A stretch of DNA of 64,000 nucleotides. Origin: Spirometra erinaceieuropaei. Its lineage: Eukaryota; Platyhelminthes; Cestoda; Diphyllobothriidea; Diphyllobothriidae. Shown one piece after another: positions 46,285 to 58,054 of this stretch (position 1 is the first letter of the stretch; each line of letters begins with the position of its first letter). The stretch is from the NCBI GenBank assembly GCA_902702965.1, contig CACRXP010000009.1, positions 1,721,766-1,785,765 of the forward strand. The letters run 5' to 3'. The notes below the pieces were generated by a model. The model was not told the DNA's origin and searched no databases. It saw nothing but the letters and a program-made list of their open reading frames with translations. A program made the position numbers and the translations under genes.

Positions 46285-46490
46285 GTGAAGGGTTCGGGAT
46301 GATTTTTAAAATGTAATTCATATTGACCCAACTGTGATAAACTCGGTGCCTCGTTTGGATACGAACCCACGACAGTAAGGAGAGGGCTTTAGTACAGCCA
46401 ACGCTCTAACCAACTGAGCTATGAGGCCCCGCCGGGCGACGCGAGCTTAATCAATATGAATTATTTAAAATCTGTCAAAACATCTATAAA
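46285..46490 (-). mobile_element. tRNA-derived SINE, copy S3, with inverted flanks
   Basis: On the minus strand near 46428 the head reads TAGCTCAGTTGGTTAGAGC, a near-perfect A box, and near 46375 GTGGGTTCGTATCC, a B box. The intervening GGCTGTACTAAAGCC can form an anticodon-like stem. The body follows (CAGTTGGGTCAATATGAATT). Unusually, a second stretch of body sequence lies upstream of the head at 46447-46485 in opposite orientation, so the tRNA-like core sits in an inverted repeat. Confidence 0.8.
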
Positions 46491-46756
46491 TTTGAAGGCG
46501 TACTCAAACTAAACAGTGCCATCTGTCGTCGGAGAGGGTATGGGTCTTTTCGCCACAACGCTCCTCCACAGAGACCTGGATAATCACGATCCGCGGTTTT
46601 TGTTTTAGACATTTCTAAACTCTTTACAGAGGTACTTACATCACAGATGATTCCCGCAGACTTCCACCGTCAAAAGATTGACAGACGCATCTTACCTTTG
46701 CCAGGTCCAACTGGCATAATGCTTCATACGATCTTCCAGTGGACCACGGTTTATGT
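46491..46756. other. Unassigned spacer
   Basis: Nothing recognised. Confidence 0.3.
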
Positions 46757-47035
46757 GACCGTCAGACCGTCGTGATCGATGAGATCAACCGTGTGCTCCA
46801 CGGTGAGGTGGGAGCAGAGACGGTAAGTTGCACGTGAGTTAGTCTGTATTTATAGGGACTTTTGCGGCATCTACCCCACTTTCGCCTCCTCCTCCTCCTC
46901 CTCCTCCTCCTCCTCCCTACAGGATCTGGCATCGCGACGGTCAAAAAGAGCGAGGACGAAAGAGGACGAAGGTGACTGGCGGGGCAAAAATCCGCACCTA
47001 GGCTTGCCACCAAGTCTCCTGGTCTACAACGTACA
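46757..47035 (+). repeat. Repeat R, first module with (CTC)n insert
   Basis: AACCGTGTGCTCCACGG, GGGAGCAGAGACGGTAAGTT, GTGAGTTAGTCTGTA, GCGGCATCTACC and AAAATCCGCACCTAGG match other repeat R modules, especially 55.05-55.27 kb. A CTC array of about 32 bp sits at 46885-46916, where other copies have two to four CTC units. Confidence 0.68.
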
Positions 47036-47999
47036 CTGACCAGGACTTTATACTCCAAGAAAATGAACGAACGGCTCGGATCTCAGTTGGCGCGGCGTTA
47101 ACCAGCACGTTGACGTGCCACAACACCTCGGTACTGGCGTTTATGCACGGGGTGCATTCTTAATAACGCCTGCCGGTCTGCGTTACACGCCTCTTCTGAA
47201 CTTACGAAATTTCCCGGAACAATTATCATTCAAGGGTAACTTTATTATGCATCCCTTTCACTGAATATATTTTAATTCCTAATAACGAGTTTGAGGGCAA
47301 CGTGGGAGCAGTTTGTCAGTTACCGCAGATTTGCATCTAACGTGATTATTTCGTATGTCTTTGCTCTCGCGGTTTAAGGCTGCAAAGATGTTCCGAAAAT
47401 TGTTCCATGATAGGCAGCGGTGTAGGGATTGCATTAAATTATCTTCGGTTGACAGTTCACTCGCTTTCCTTCCCTCAGTATTTTAGGGCGCTTCAGTGTT
47501 GAAGTCAAGTTGACTTCACAACAAGCGATTACAAAGTGTATTTTGGCCATTATGCGTTAAACCGTCTTCTTTGAAGGGACGAATTTAATCCCGCGAAAGG
47601 TTCCAAATGTCTCTGTTCTGTCCGGGCTTAAACTCCTTTTTTCGGCGTTAAAAATAGGAAGGGGCGACTACGAAAGGCCGCACATGTAGCGTTTAGGACA
47701 GGTCTTCTGGGGGCTAAATTTCGTCCATGGGAATTTGTTCTCTGTGCCGGCCAGCTGAAAGAAAATTGTGCAAACTCTTCGCAGCAATAATAACTCGTGT
47801 CTTTTTGCCATCCGAAATTTCGTTAAAAGGAGACGCAAGTCTTGCCGCATAGAATAACCACAACAAAACTGACGCCAGTGTGAGTTGTGCGATTACGCCA
47901 ATAAGCGAAAAGTGGTGAGAATGGTATTAAGGGAATTTAGGAAAGTTAGTTGTCGAGCGTGGTAAAAATGCGAATGTAGTTTAAGAGAAAGTAGTATGT
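47036..47999. other. Unassigned, no gene recognised
   Basis: No motif or repeat match seen. Confidence 0.35.
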
Positions 48000-48140
48000 T
48001 TTTGGGCAGATTTGCATAATTCACTTCAGCCGCTGATGATCAAGTCTGCGCCCACACCGGCATTTGAACCCACTGCAATAAATGCAAGGCTTCAATACGG
48101 TCAACACACAGACCATTTGAGTTACGAGGTTCCGGCAGAG
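48000..48140 (-). mobile_element. tRNA-derived SINE, copy S4 (degenerate)
   Basis: Minus strand: CCTCGTAACTCAAATGGTCT (worn A box), GTGGGTTCAAATGCCGG (B box), and a body ending AATTATGCAAATCTGCCC. Confidence 0.65.
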
Positions 48141-48895
48141 AGTTAAGAGTTCAAAGTCATTTGATTTAGGTTACCAGCCCCGCCTACTGCAATATTATGG
48201 AATCCGCCAATTCTGATACGGTAAGCTGACTGCCCAAACAAGATTCCCCAAAGAATCAATCTAGAATCTATCAAGCTCACTTAATTAATTAGTGTTTTCG
48301 GCAGATTTGAATAAAAACGCCAATTTGCCAGCGATGTTTACGCACCTAGCCTGATTCGGCTCGCGTATACTACTTCGTAAATCCTGTTTGGATAGTCAGC
48401 CTTCTGTAGCAGCATTGGAGGTTGACTCAAATGCGATGAAACTCACAACTTACTGCCAGGATCTCCTAGCTCAGGTGATCGAAGCGTTGGTCGTGCACAA
48501 TCTGTGCATTTACTGTCATGTCTTTGAAACTCACTGAGACCGTCCAATCGTTCACACCTTCGTCATGGGTTGTTTTCAATATTGCTTCTTCTCTGTAGCC
48601 TAAATGTGCGGAACTGATGATGAGTAATCGACAATTGCGTTGGCCGAACACTTTTTTTCAGAAGAGCAGTTGTTAGGTCACGCCGAATTGGAGTGCCTTA
48701 CAAGTAATTTCATTGGCTTGGGCTTCATGTTTGAGAGGGTGACTTCTTTTGGTTACGATTACGGCCACTGGTATGATATGTCTGTCCAAACTCTGATACT
48801 CGATCGTCGAAGGTTTCTAGACGCGTTTCAGAGGACTAAACATTACTTATGAGGGGTTATAACAGCAGCCAGTAATGGAAATAAACACAATCCAT
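48141..48895. other. Unassigned, no gene recognised
   Basis: A 70-codon plus frame at 48640-48852 (begins MAEHFFSEEQLLGHAELECL) follows a TTTTTTTCAG acceptor-like site but has no recognisable domain and no partner exon. I leave it unassigned. Confidence 0.35.
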
Positions 48896-49036
48896 AGATG
48901 TTTTGGCGGATTTTGAATAATTTATGTTGACTCAACTGTGAAAACCCGGCGCCTCGGTGGGATTCAAACCCAGAAAAGCAAGGGGAGGGCTTTAGTAGAG
49001 CTACTACTCTAGCCACCTGAGCTACGAGGCCCCACC
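48896..49036 (-). mobile_element. tRNA-derived SINE, copy S5
   Basis: Minus strand: GGCCTCGTAGCTCAGGTGGC (A box), TGGGTTTGAATCCCACCGAG (B box), and body GTTGAGTCAACATAAATTAT, TCAAAATCCGCC. It faces S6 head-to-head. Confidence 0.8.
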
Positions 49037-49095
49037 GGAAGACTTGAATTTAATCCCCTTTGGGTCAAATGACCCGCACAGTCTACATCAAAGCC

Positions 49096-49213
49096 TGTTG
49101 GCTAGAGCGTTGGCTGTACTAAAATCTTCCCCTTTCTGTTGTGGGTTCGAATCTTACCGAGAAGCCGAGTTTTTCACAGTTGGATCAATGTGAAATAATC
49201 CTAGATATCTTTG
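49096..49213 (+). mobile_element. tRNA-derived SINE, copy S6
   Basis: Plus strand: TTGGCTAGAGCGTTGGCTGT (half an A box), TTGTGGGTTCGAATCTTACC (B box), then TTTTTCACAGTTGGATCAAT body. Its 5' edge abuts the GTCAAATGACCC region shared with S5. Confidence 0.78.
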
Positions 49214-49984
49214 CAAAGCGCAAAATGGTAAATTCTAGTTGAAATTTTCCACTAATCTCCCTCAGTCATGTTTTATAGGAAACTAATCTTCAGATGATTT
49301 ACGGTACAGGAAAAACGTAGTCATATTTTAAAGGGAGGATGAATACAACTTCCGTTTCTCGAGTTCGGCTTGTAGTTTATTTGCCATGCTTTGAGTTGGT
49401 GAAACCTTGTCTGAACAAATTTTCACCCAACCAAACCTAGATAAGCGTTTGATTCTGCAAAACATTTCAGATTTTGCAAAGAAAGTTTAGTTTTTGAAAC
49501 AGGTATTACATACGTCATTTCACTTGGCAAATCTAGTCTTCCCGAAAATTGTCAAAAATAAAATCTAGTTCTCCAAGTCTTTTTAATTGCGTTATTGCGC
49601 CCAAAGGTATTTTGTCAAAAATCATTGCCACAAGACTGAGCCCGCATTAAGGATGTGCCATTTTGTTTAAAGTAAAAATAGCCTCCACATTTTATGCTGA
49701 ATTTCACAAATTAATATATATCTCGCGTGTAGGACATATGTGCGCAGGTACCTACATACAGGGTTTGTTGACAGCATAAATCATTCACAACGGTTTCTCA
49801 CTATGCTTGTCACGGCATGGGCGATGCGCATTCAAATGAACCAATTTATGCGCAAAAAAGGGATGTTCTGCAAAGTCGTTACACCCATTATTGTCATAAA
49901 TTAAGACCACATTCAGACATAAATTATTCAAACTCTAATGCTCATTCTAATAAGCAAGTTTTATTTCGACTCGTTTAACTATCA
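49214..49984. other. Unassigned, no gene recognised
   Basis: Nothing recognised. Confidence 0.35.
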
Positions 49985-50780
49985 TACGGATTGGGCCGAA
50001 ATTCCCAAATGTGTCTTTGATTAGAAAGAAGTACCTAAGTGAGACTGTTATACCGGTTATCTTGGAAGTTAGTCCCGATGCGGTTTATTAACGCCACGAT
50101 GCCGAATTTTCAAAGGGCTTCGTTTCGGCCGCTGGAAAAAATCCCATTCGATGCAAAAGGACCGTCTAATTAGTGGGAATTCTTCCCCATTTGCTTTCGA
50201 CGGCCTTGTAAGTTTGAATGTATTTCATAAAAAAATATGCAGATGAATTTGTATGACACTTTCTTTGTCACCAAATTTGCACAAGGAATACTATTTTCAT
50301 TCATGCTTTCGGAAAATGTAATAAATACTTAAGGGCATAGAAAATGAATGGGAACAATTTCTGCTACATAAACACTCATTTTACCAAGGTTCGTTTTTAC
50401 GGACAGAGAAATATGACCCATTCTAAAATCCGAATCCTGAAGCGACTGAAATAGCTTGGGATAATCCTACATGTGGACCATGTTTTATGCCATGTAGGCA
50501 ATATCGATTAGTGGGCAGACACGATTTTTTATGGCAATTACAAACACTAAAGAAGCAGAAAATGCGAAAAGATATTTAAAGAAGACGCTATTCGCTACCA
50601 AATAAGTACAGGAAACAATAATTTTGTGTAATTTTCTATCAAACTTATTTTAATTTGTAAGAGTGTCAAAAATCAATGGGGAAATCCATTCTACGTAAAA
50701 GGCAATTTTTTCAGATGCGGGTGGAAATAGGCTCGGTCGAAAACCGGCATCCCGATGGGACTGTGATATCTTGGAATAAG
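49985..50780. mobile_element. Degenerate hairpin MITE remnants k (compact copy plus a right half)
   Basis: 49985-50515 has both worn arms (GCCGAAATTCCCAAATGTG; GGGAATTCTTCCCC; GGGCATAGAAAATGAATGGG; AAAATCCGAATCCTGAAGCG). 50540-50780 repeats the right half only (AAGAAGACGCTATTCGCTACC, TGTCAAAAATCAATGGGG, GAAAACCGGCATCCCGATGG). Nested or successive insertions are likely. Confidence 0.5.
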
Positions 50781-51894
50781 GCTTATATTTGGCAGGTATA
50801 TTCACCAGGTGAAAGTCAGTACGCCCTGCCTCCATAGTAACCTATTAAATAATTTCTGATGGAATTGGTTCCGAGGCGGCACACTTTGAAGTAACGACGT
50901 AGTCTTAGAGATACATATATTGTCCTTTTCGTGAACCCCCAGGGAAGCCAGCAGAAACGTGTTCGATCACTATGTTTCTTTGACTGTATATAATCAACTT
51001 TTTTATTTGATAACCTAATCATGGTGCCTAAAAGAATAATTCAATATAAGACGCAGCAGAAGGCATCCCTATAGGTTGTGAAACATATCGTAGCGAGTTT
51101 TTATCGCTACATCCAGGCGGAGACATTGAAGCAATATGCACAAGATTACGCAACCTAGGAAGAAAAGCATTCTCTAGGTTTTAATTTCTTCGATCCCCCG
51201 AATTGGTAAAAAAAAGTATAGATTCGTCAGGTATGCTTTCCATGTTTTTTCCCCAGATCCATAACATGCCTATTTTGCGATGAAAGGTAATGCAGCTGTG
51301 TTACTAGAAAATATCAAAAACAGCTTCATTTTCATGCATCTAGCATCGACCACGCCTTCATGGCCATTTTTCTGCAACCGGCACACAAGTTGTATTGTAA
51401 AAAAAGGCCTGATACGGCCCAGCACTCCGCACAAAAAGATAATTTTAACTTTGCCCTGAAAAGAAGACCTGTTTGCGTGCGAGTCTTTTTTGCCAACTGT
51501 AATAGAAAGATAAAAATACGTAGGGAAATTGCAGCCTCGGCCGAAATAATGCAGGTTGTGTGGGTATCCGCGAAAGCTTTCTTCAGGCATCCAATTAATG
51601 GGGCTAAGATACCGTACCGCCTTGGTTACAAATGGTTAGTCAGACCAGGGTTCCTTTCATTAGTGCAAACCATTTTGCAGTTCTTTCTCTCGCGCTGTTT
51701 TTTTAAAAAAATTGCCAGCCCAGCCCAAAATGCATGCTTGATGCAGCAACATATAGTGCTGTAAATGCTGAGCATGATGAAGAAGTGGCTGAAACACTCA
51801 GCAGCACTGTCAAATAGTCACAAAAACGACAGGACAGCGAAATATCTACCCCACCCCCCCCCCCGTACGAAGGTGCATTTACTCCAAACTCGAG
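50781..51894. other. Unassigned, no gene recognised
   Basis: A 134-codon frame at 51360-51764 has no known motif, and a 106-codon antisense frame overlaps it. C run at 51852-51864. Confidence 0.35.
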
Positions 51895-52793
51895 GGATTA
51901 GGGCTAGGGCTAAGAGTAAGACTGCGACCATGGTTAAAGTTAAAGATAGATATGTTCCACAAGCTTACGCAGAATATCTGCTATATGGCATATGCCAGGC
52001 AAGCCAGAAAATACGCTCTTTGACTAGGAAAATTACTGACTCCACGTAGTACGCTCGCCTCTTGGCTTTTCAAAAGGCTAAATAACAAAGCCTACGTCCG
52101 AAAAAGTTTCTAAGCATGCAATGTAACTTGTTTGCTTTCAGCTTTAGTAGGAAGTTTGTGCTTGCCGTATAACCCATCGGATGTTTCGACCTAGTTATCT
52201 CTTCACTGAAATCATGGAAGAGACGCGACATGCTCGACTTCAATCCTGAAGAAATTTATATCGTAGATATTTTTAATTTCATCGGAGCCTATTGCGCAAA
52301 CCAGTGATAAAGTTTGTAGGAAAGACCTCAAGTGTCCTTTCCGAGAGTTGATGGTAATAATTGAGCTGAAATTCATCGGATTCGGTAGAACGACATGGCA
52401 CTGCCCAGACGCTGTCAACAGACAGCCAGTAGTATATAAAATTGAATTGATTTGGTTTACTTCTAGCAGATGCTCAGACTCTGGTCGTTGCTGGTCATTT
52501 CGGCAACGTCTGTCTACGTCACATCCACCAAGAGAATGCGATTTACTGCCCTCCTGTCATTCAAAATCCTGTTCAGTTCGATCGTCGATTTTGACAATGT
52601 CCACCGTGTGCCTTACAACAGAGTGAGTGCAGGAACGGTGAATGAAGCGTGAAGTAGTCTAAAGTGACAGTAGACTTGCGTTGCGTCTAGCGCGTTCTCT
52701 CCTCCTCCTTCTCACTCAACGGGATCCGGTGTCACGACCAGTTGAAGAAGACCAGCGGTCGCTGAGGCCGTATGTCGCCGGCACAGCCTAAAC
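51895..52793 (+). repeat. Repeat R full unit, tandem copy 1, left part
   Basis: Colinear with 54415-55250: TTAAAGATAGATATGTTCCAC, AAGCATGCAATGTAACTTG, ATCTCTTCACTGAAATCATGG, GCGCAAACCAGTGATAAAG, AGACGCTGTCAACAGACAGC, GACAATGTCCACCGTGTGCC and CTAGCGCGTTCTCTCCTCCTCC. It includes the module found dispersed through the window. The unit is cut by the hairpin MITE at 52794. Confidence 0.8.
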
Positions 52794-53793
52794 TACAGTA
52801 GGTGGCCCGACTCATGAAATGTCAACCAAAATTCTGAAATGCATTTTCCTTCTGAAAAAGATTAGTTAAGAAGGATTGTAGAACTAATTATTGTACGGCA
52901 AAATGATGTAATAATTCAGTTACCTCAAAATTCCGGCTTTAAAGTGGACTTCAGTCCGGCCGCAAGTAACAACGATACTCTGTAAAAAAAATAGCTACTT
53001 AAGCAGCTTGAACTTTTCTCGTTGACTTTCAATGCCCTTAAAAATTCAATTATGTTTCAGGAAAAGCATGCATAAAAATATTTATAATCTTGCTCATTCG
53101 GTAGAAAATGACGTCATCGTTTAAAGTTACACTCAAAAGATTGGTATAATTCGGCTTTTAAAAACCTTTCTAATCCCCATATAATTTTGAATCCAACCAG
53201 ACGCTAAACTTACATTCAGGGTTTCCAAACTACGGACCGTCTATTTGACGAGTGGGGAAGACCATACATGCTCTACGGGTTTATGAGGAAACTGTAGGGG
53301 GTTAATAAAATTTAGCAGTGGATTTGAGCCATGTTGTTAATTTTAAAATCCACATTCATGAATGTAGGGACATGAGGTTTTATGAACGGCCGTTTCATGT
53401 TATTGAAAAATCTCACAATTGCTGACTTTTATAAAACAGAATTATACACTTCCATCAAGGGCAAACCTGGAAGAGGGCGCCATTTTCTACCGAATAAATA
53501 AAAGAATGAATATTTCATGCATGTTTCCCATGAAATATAATTAAGTTTTCAAGGACATCGAAAATCAATGACAAAAAGGCATGGTACATAAGTGGTCATT
53601 TATTACAGATAATGATTTTTTCATGCAGCTGGAAAGAAGTTATTTCGAAAGACGGCATCCTGGGGTAACTGAATAATTATATAATTACTCTGCCTGCTGA
53701 TCAGTTTTACAACCCTATTTAATTAATCTTTTCGAAATGGAAACGCATTTCGGAATCTCCGTCGACATTTCATGAGTTAGTCCACCTACTGTA
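52794..53793 (+). mobile_element. Hairpin MITE copy g (1000 bp)
   Basis: The cleanest ends: ACTACAGTAGGTGGCCCGAC at the left and, inverted, GCTACAGTAGGTGGACTAAC at the right, so TA flanks CAGTAGGTGG on both sides. Arms pair through TCTGAAATGC / CGCATTTCGGA, ATTAGTTAAG / TTAATTAATC and TTCCGGCTTT / AAAGACGGCAT. The loop carries GAGGAAACTGTAGGGGG and ATGAACGGCCGTTTCATG in plus orientation. It is inserted in copy 1 of a tandem duplication. Confidence 0.88.
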
Positions 53794-54405
53794 GCATCTA
53801 GACTTGCCGTCTCAGCCCCTGATCCACAACAAACACTTCACCAGGATTTTAAACAACAACAAATATGGCGGGGGGGCGATTCGGATCCCAGTTAGTGCGG
53901 CGAGAACCTGCGACTGGGCCTCTTCCCATACCCCCCAACGTCGACACTTGCCATGGAGTGCGCGTTCCCAATAACGCACACCGGACTCCGATCTAGCACT
54001 CGTGTTCGCCCGGCAAATCCACCGCGTAACTCGTTTAAGGGACAAAATCCAAAAGCCCAGTCAAACCGTGTCACATTCAGACTAGTGCTGGCCTGGTGTC
54101 CTGGTAGGATTTATACTTTCGGGTCTTCATGCACACATTCAGCACCGCTGTTTATTTTGTAGCTGCGCTTGATGGTGGTTGGAGCCACATTGCATGACGG
54201 GACACATTCTCCATTTCACAATTCCATCGGTAACCGGTTTGTCCGATGAATGCCGAGTCGGGCTTGAACGCGTTGTTGTAAAAACCGTTAATTCGCCCTA
54301 CACGGCTATCTGCTTACTTCCTGGCTATTTTACGACGAAACCAGTCCCTATATTTTCACCTTCGGACGTGCTGGACGGACATCACCCGCGGATGCAGGTG
54401 ACTTT
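53794..54405 (+). repeat. Repeat R full unit, tandem copy 1, right part
   Basis: Continues the unit after the MITE and matches 55290-55850: GCGTTCCCAATAACGCACAC, GACTCCGATCTAGCACTCGT, GCCTGGTGTCCTGGTAGG, TTCATGCACACATTCAGC, ATCTGCTTACTTCCTGGCTA and GGACGTGCTGGACGGACATC. Inverse relatives are at 10.3 and 13.9 kb. Confidence 0.78.
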
Positions 54406-54414
54406 CCTCTGAGT

Positions 54415-55850
54415 TCGAGGTGAAGGTTACGATCAGGGTTAAGGTCAAAGATATATATTCCACAAGTTTACCAAAAATACTCGCGGTGTAGAATTTGCTG
54501 GGTAAGTTAAGAAATGCTCTCTTTTTTCATCAACATTATTGAGGCGACGTAGTGAAGGCTAAAGAACAAAGACTGTGTCTGAAGAACTGCCTAAGTATGC
54601 AATGTAGTTTGTTATCTTCCAGAATCAGGAGGTCGCTTTTGCCCGTCGTGTAACCTATTGGACGTTTTGACATACCTATCTCTTCCCTGGAATCATAAAA
54701 AGACGCGAAGTGCTTGACCACAATTTTGAAGGGAATAGTGCTGTCGATATTCTTAGTTTCATCGGAAAGTTCTGCGCAAACCAGGGATAAGGTCTGCAAG
54801 CAAAACCTTCTGGATCATGTCGCAAAGTTGATGGGAATATGTGAGCTGAAATGAATTGGATTCGTCAGGGCGACATCGCACTGCACAGACGCTGTCAACG
54901 GACAATCAGTAGCATAGAGAATTGAAGTAATTCGACTTGCTTAGATCAGACGCTGGTCATTTCTGCGCCATCTGTCTCCGTCACGTCCAACAAGAGAGTC
55001 TGATCCACTGCCCTCTTGTCATTTAAAAGGCCGTTCAGTTCGACCGTCTACTTCGACAATGTCCACCGTGTGCTCTGCAGCGGAGTGAGAGCAGGGACGG
55101 TGACATGTGCGTGAGTTAGCTTTTAGTGGTAGCAGACTTGCGCAACGTCTATCGCTCTTTATCCTCCTCCACTATCTGTGTCTGGTGTCAAGACAGACTC
55201 CAGAAGATCGGAAGCGGGAGAAGTTTCAGAAGACTAACACGGCAAAAACCCGCACCTAGGTGTGCCACCACACCCAGTGGCCTCCAATAAATACTTGAAA
55301 AAGATTCGCGAATGCAACAAATATGGGGGGCGGCTACGATCCCATTTGGCGCGGCGAGAGCCTGCAACAAGGCCTGTCACCTCAACCCGATTTTTTAGTA
55401 TTTTTTATGGTTGTGCATTCCCGATCACGCATGCTGGACTCCGATCTAGCCCCCGTGTTAGTATGGCGCATCTACCATTCGACCCGCTTTATGGGCAAGA
55501 TCCAAAGGCCCAGTCATTCAGTCTACTGCTGGTCTGGTGTCCTGGTGGCTTTTTAATTTCCTGCAGTTTCCGGTTCGCATGTGAAAGTCTTCATGCACGC
55601 ATTCAGCTCCGCAGTTTATTTTGTAATTGCGCTTGCTGGTTGTTGAGGCATCTCCATTTCACAATTTCATGTGTAACCGGTTTGCCCGATGGGTGCCGAG
55701 TCGTGCTTGAATGCGTTATCGCAAAAAACCGTTTATTCGTCATACATACGCAATGATCTGCTTACTTCCCAGCTATTTTAAGAGGAATCCAGTTCCAGTA
55801 TTTCCACCTTCCGACGTACTGGGCGGACATCATTTAGGCTGAAAACGGGG
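54415..55850 (+). repeat. Repeat R full unit, tandem copy 2 (about 1.44 kb, uninterrupted)
   Basis: Uninterrupted direct copy of the preceding unit without the MITE. It opens with a TTACGATCAGGGTTAAGG telomere-like word and ends at CGTACTGGGCGGACATCATT. A 164-codon frame at 55262-55756 is open but shows no domain and is weakly kept in copy 1, so it is not called a gene. Best template for a family consensus in this window. Confidence 0.8.
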
Positions 55851-56130
55851 TTCCTGACGTTTTACATTTAGGAAAAATGTCTGCCATATGGGACAGTGAA
55901 GGTTTGTTATGTCAAGCCTATGTAAAGCATTCGCGGTTAGCAAAGTTCAACGTTATGTTTCTGAATTCCATCGGTTTTTAAAACTGATCCAATACCATGC
56001 ATACTGGAGCCTACCGCGCTTGTCGTTCAACTTGAACCTTCTTTTCCACAATCAGTCAATTTATCGCCTGTTATCATTTCCAACTGATGGTTCACCGAAA
56101 GCGTCCACTTTTTGTCAGAATAGGGATTAA
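55851..56130. other. Short spacer
   Basis: Nothing recognised. Confidence 0.3.
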
Positions 56131-56268
56131 TAGGTATTTTGCCAAATTTTAAATGATTCCTTTTGACCCATCTGGGAAAAATTCGTCGACCTCGGGGGGA
56201 TTGGAACCCACGACGGCAAGGGGAAGGCTTGGGTACAGCCGACGCCTTAGCTGCGAGGACCCACCGGG
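56131..56268 (-). mobile_element. tRNA-derived SINE, copy S7
   Basis: Minus strand: GGTCCTCGCAGCTAAGGCGT (shortened A box), CGTGGGTTCCAATCCCCCCG (B box), and body CAGATGGGTCAAAAGGAATC, TTTGGCAAAATACC. Confidence 0.75.
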
Positions 56269-58054
56269 AGTGATGAGTTTAATCAGATTTGGGTCAAGTT
56301 ACTCCCCCAGCGCACTCGAATGTACTCAATCCATCAAATCTGATGCAGTGAGCTGACTGACGGAGGTCGAGGTGAACAATGGTCGTTGTTACAACCTATA
56401 GACTAATTGGTATTTTATAGAAAATTTTGATACGAATTCGCAGAAAGTGTGTTCACTGTTGATAGGATTAAGATTTAAAACGCTTTCCTCTTATTAATTA
56501 ATATTCGTGAATGTTGCTGACACAAATCAAATAATTCCTTTGAAATTATTGGAAACCTTTAGTCACTAGGACCGCTCTAGGGAAGTTCCTAAACTTTAAA
56601 TAGAGAATTCGAAAGGATCAGACGCTTTAGTTTACAAAATTGTGGAAGTTAGAGACCATGATTTATCATTAAGTAAATATTATTTTTGCCTAATGTTGAC
56701 TTGGAAGCACTTTGAACAGGTCCTCGAACGCATGTCTTTTTTCAAAACTTCGAGGTACTAAAAAGTCCCCAAACCGCGTTTAGAGAAAACATATTCGCGA
56801 AACAATATCTGTTAGAAAACCATTTTTACACATGTATTCTAAAAAATACTTAAGCCTTCATAACACTCCCAAAACCGATAAATAAGCTGGACCACACCAA
56901 TCACTTTCGTGCGAATAAGATCCCCAAAACTGCTCGGGAAGATTTCCAGTTTAATTCAATCACGCTGCGATGTGTAAATCAACTGAATACCATCTCTTCT
57001 CATTATATGCTTTATGAAGTCCCCTAAAAGACTGTTGTTCTTTTAAAGCCCACTTGAAGGCTCTGGTCGCCTTTCAATTAGCATACATACACCCCGTGAG
57101 GGCATTGATCGAATAATACTGCTACGATTTTGGTGTTTGGTAACTGTTTATATGCAGGTGGAAGTTCCACTTCTAAGTTCTGTATGTTTCCCCGAATAGT
57201 GACTGACTAAATGACGGGGTATGCAGCCAGTTTTATTTGATACGAATCTTGAACCGCACATAATTTACGGCGGAATGGCGAGGGGTTGTTTTTCATAAAA
57301 CTGTTTATGCAAAATAATCAGAATGTCTAGAAGCAACGTATTTACTACCATCGTGCGTATGCAGTATGGGCAACAACAACAACAACAACATAGCAGTTGC
57401 GAAGGCCGAGCGGGTTGCCTTTAAAAAGTGCCGATTAAGTGACAAGATGTGCAATAACCATTTGAACTGCCTCATTGAACAGTTGTAATTAATTTTTATA
57501 AAGAGTTATATGAGAGTCCGCCGGCATTTTAAAGTTACATTTCTTCTAAGCAGCGACGGGCAGTCTACCATCAAATCGAGCACCTGGAAAGGCCGGAGCT
57601 TCCTGAAAGTAGCAACTTGGAAGTAAATATTCTGAGGTCATGGGATACTATTTATTTACACTGCCTACATTGTGTTTTTGTCTGAGTTTGATTTAAGCAA
57701 ATGAGCTGGAAAGCTCTCGTATGGCATACATATGTGAATTAACTGGGGATTACTCTCACCCCGGAAGCATTTTCTACTCCAGTTCATGTTCGCGGATTAA
57801 GGTAGATAGTTTACGAGATTCAGTGACGCTGTTTATAGAAGTTAAGAAGCACATTAGAGAGAAAGCCAATAGAAGGTATTTTAACCTTTTCGTATGACTG
57901 GATCTCATGAATTGTTGCACAGTGCGTACGCCAGGCCACAATGCCCAACGCGACAACAAGCAAAGGAGGTCGGGACAATGTCGCCGTCGGGTGCATGAAG
58001 GGAGCTGGATGTGTGTAGGTTTTATCAACTCTGTTAGAGCCTAGATCAGATGCT
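56269..58054. other. Unassigned 1.8 kb, no gene recognised
   Basis: Contains a short CAA run (57371-57390). Frames are under 85 codons. No repeat match in the window. Confidence 0.4.

Noticed and set aside
46285..46490. Functional tRNA gene
   Set aside because: Internal promoter boxes are good, but acceptor-stem pairing and a clean anticodon arm are not evident, and the same sequence recurs with a SINE body in several places.
48640..48852. Possible terminal exon after TTTTTTTCAG
   Set aside because: A single weak acceptor-like site, no domain and no partner exon.
51360..51764. 134-codon plus-strand open frame
   Set aside because: No motif, unusual composition for a protein, and a 106-codon frame on the opposite strand over the same bases.
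55262..55756. 164-codon frame in repeat R copy 2
   Set aside because: The frame is not maintained in tandem copy 1 and has no recognisable domain.
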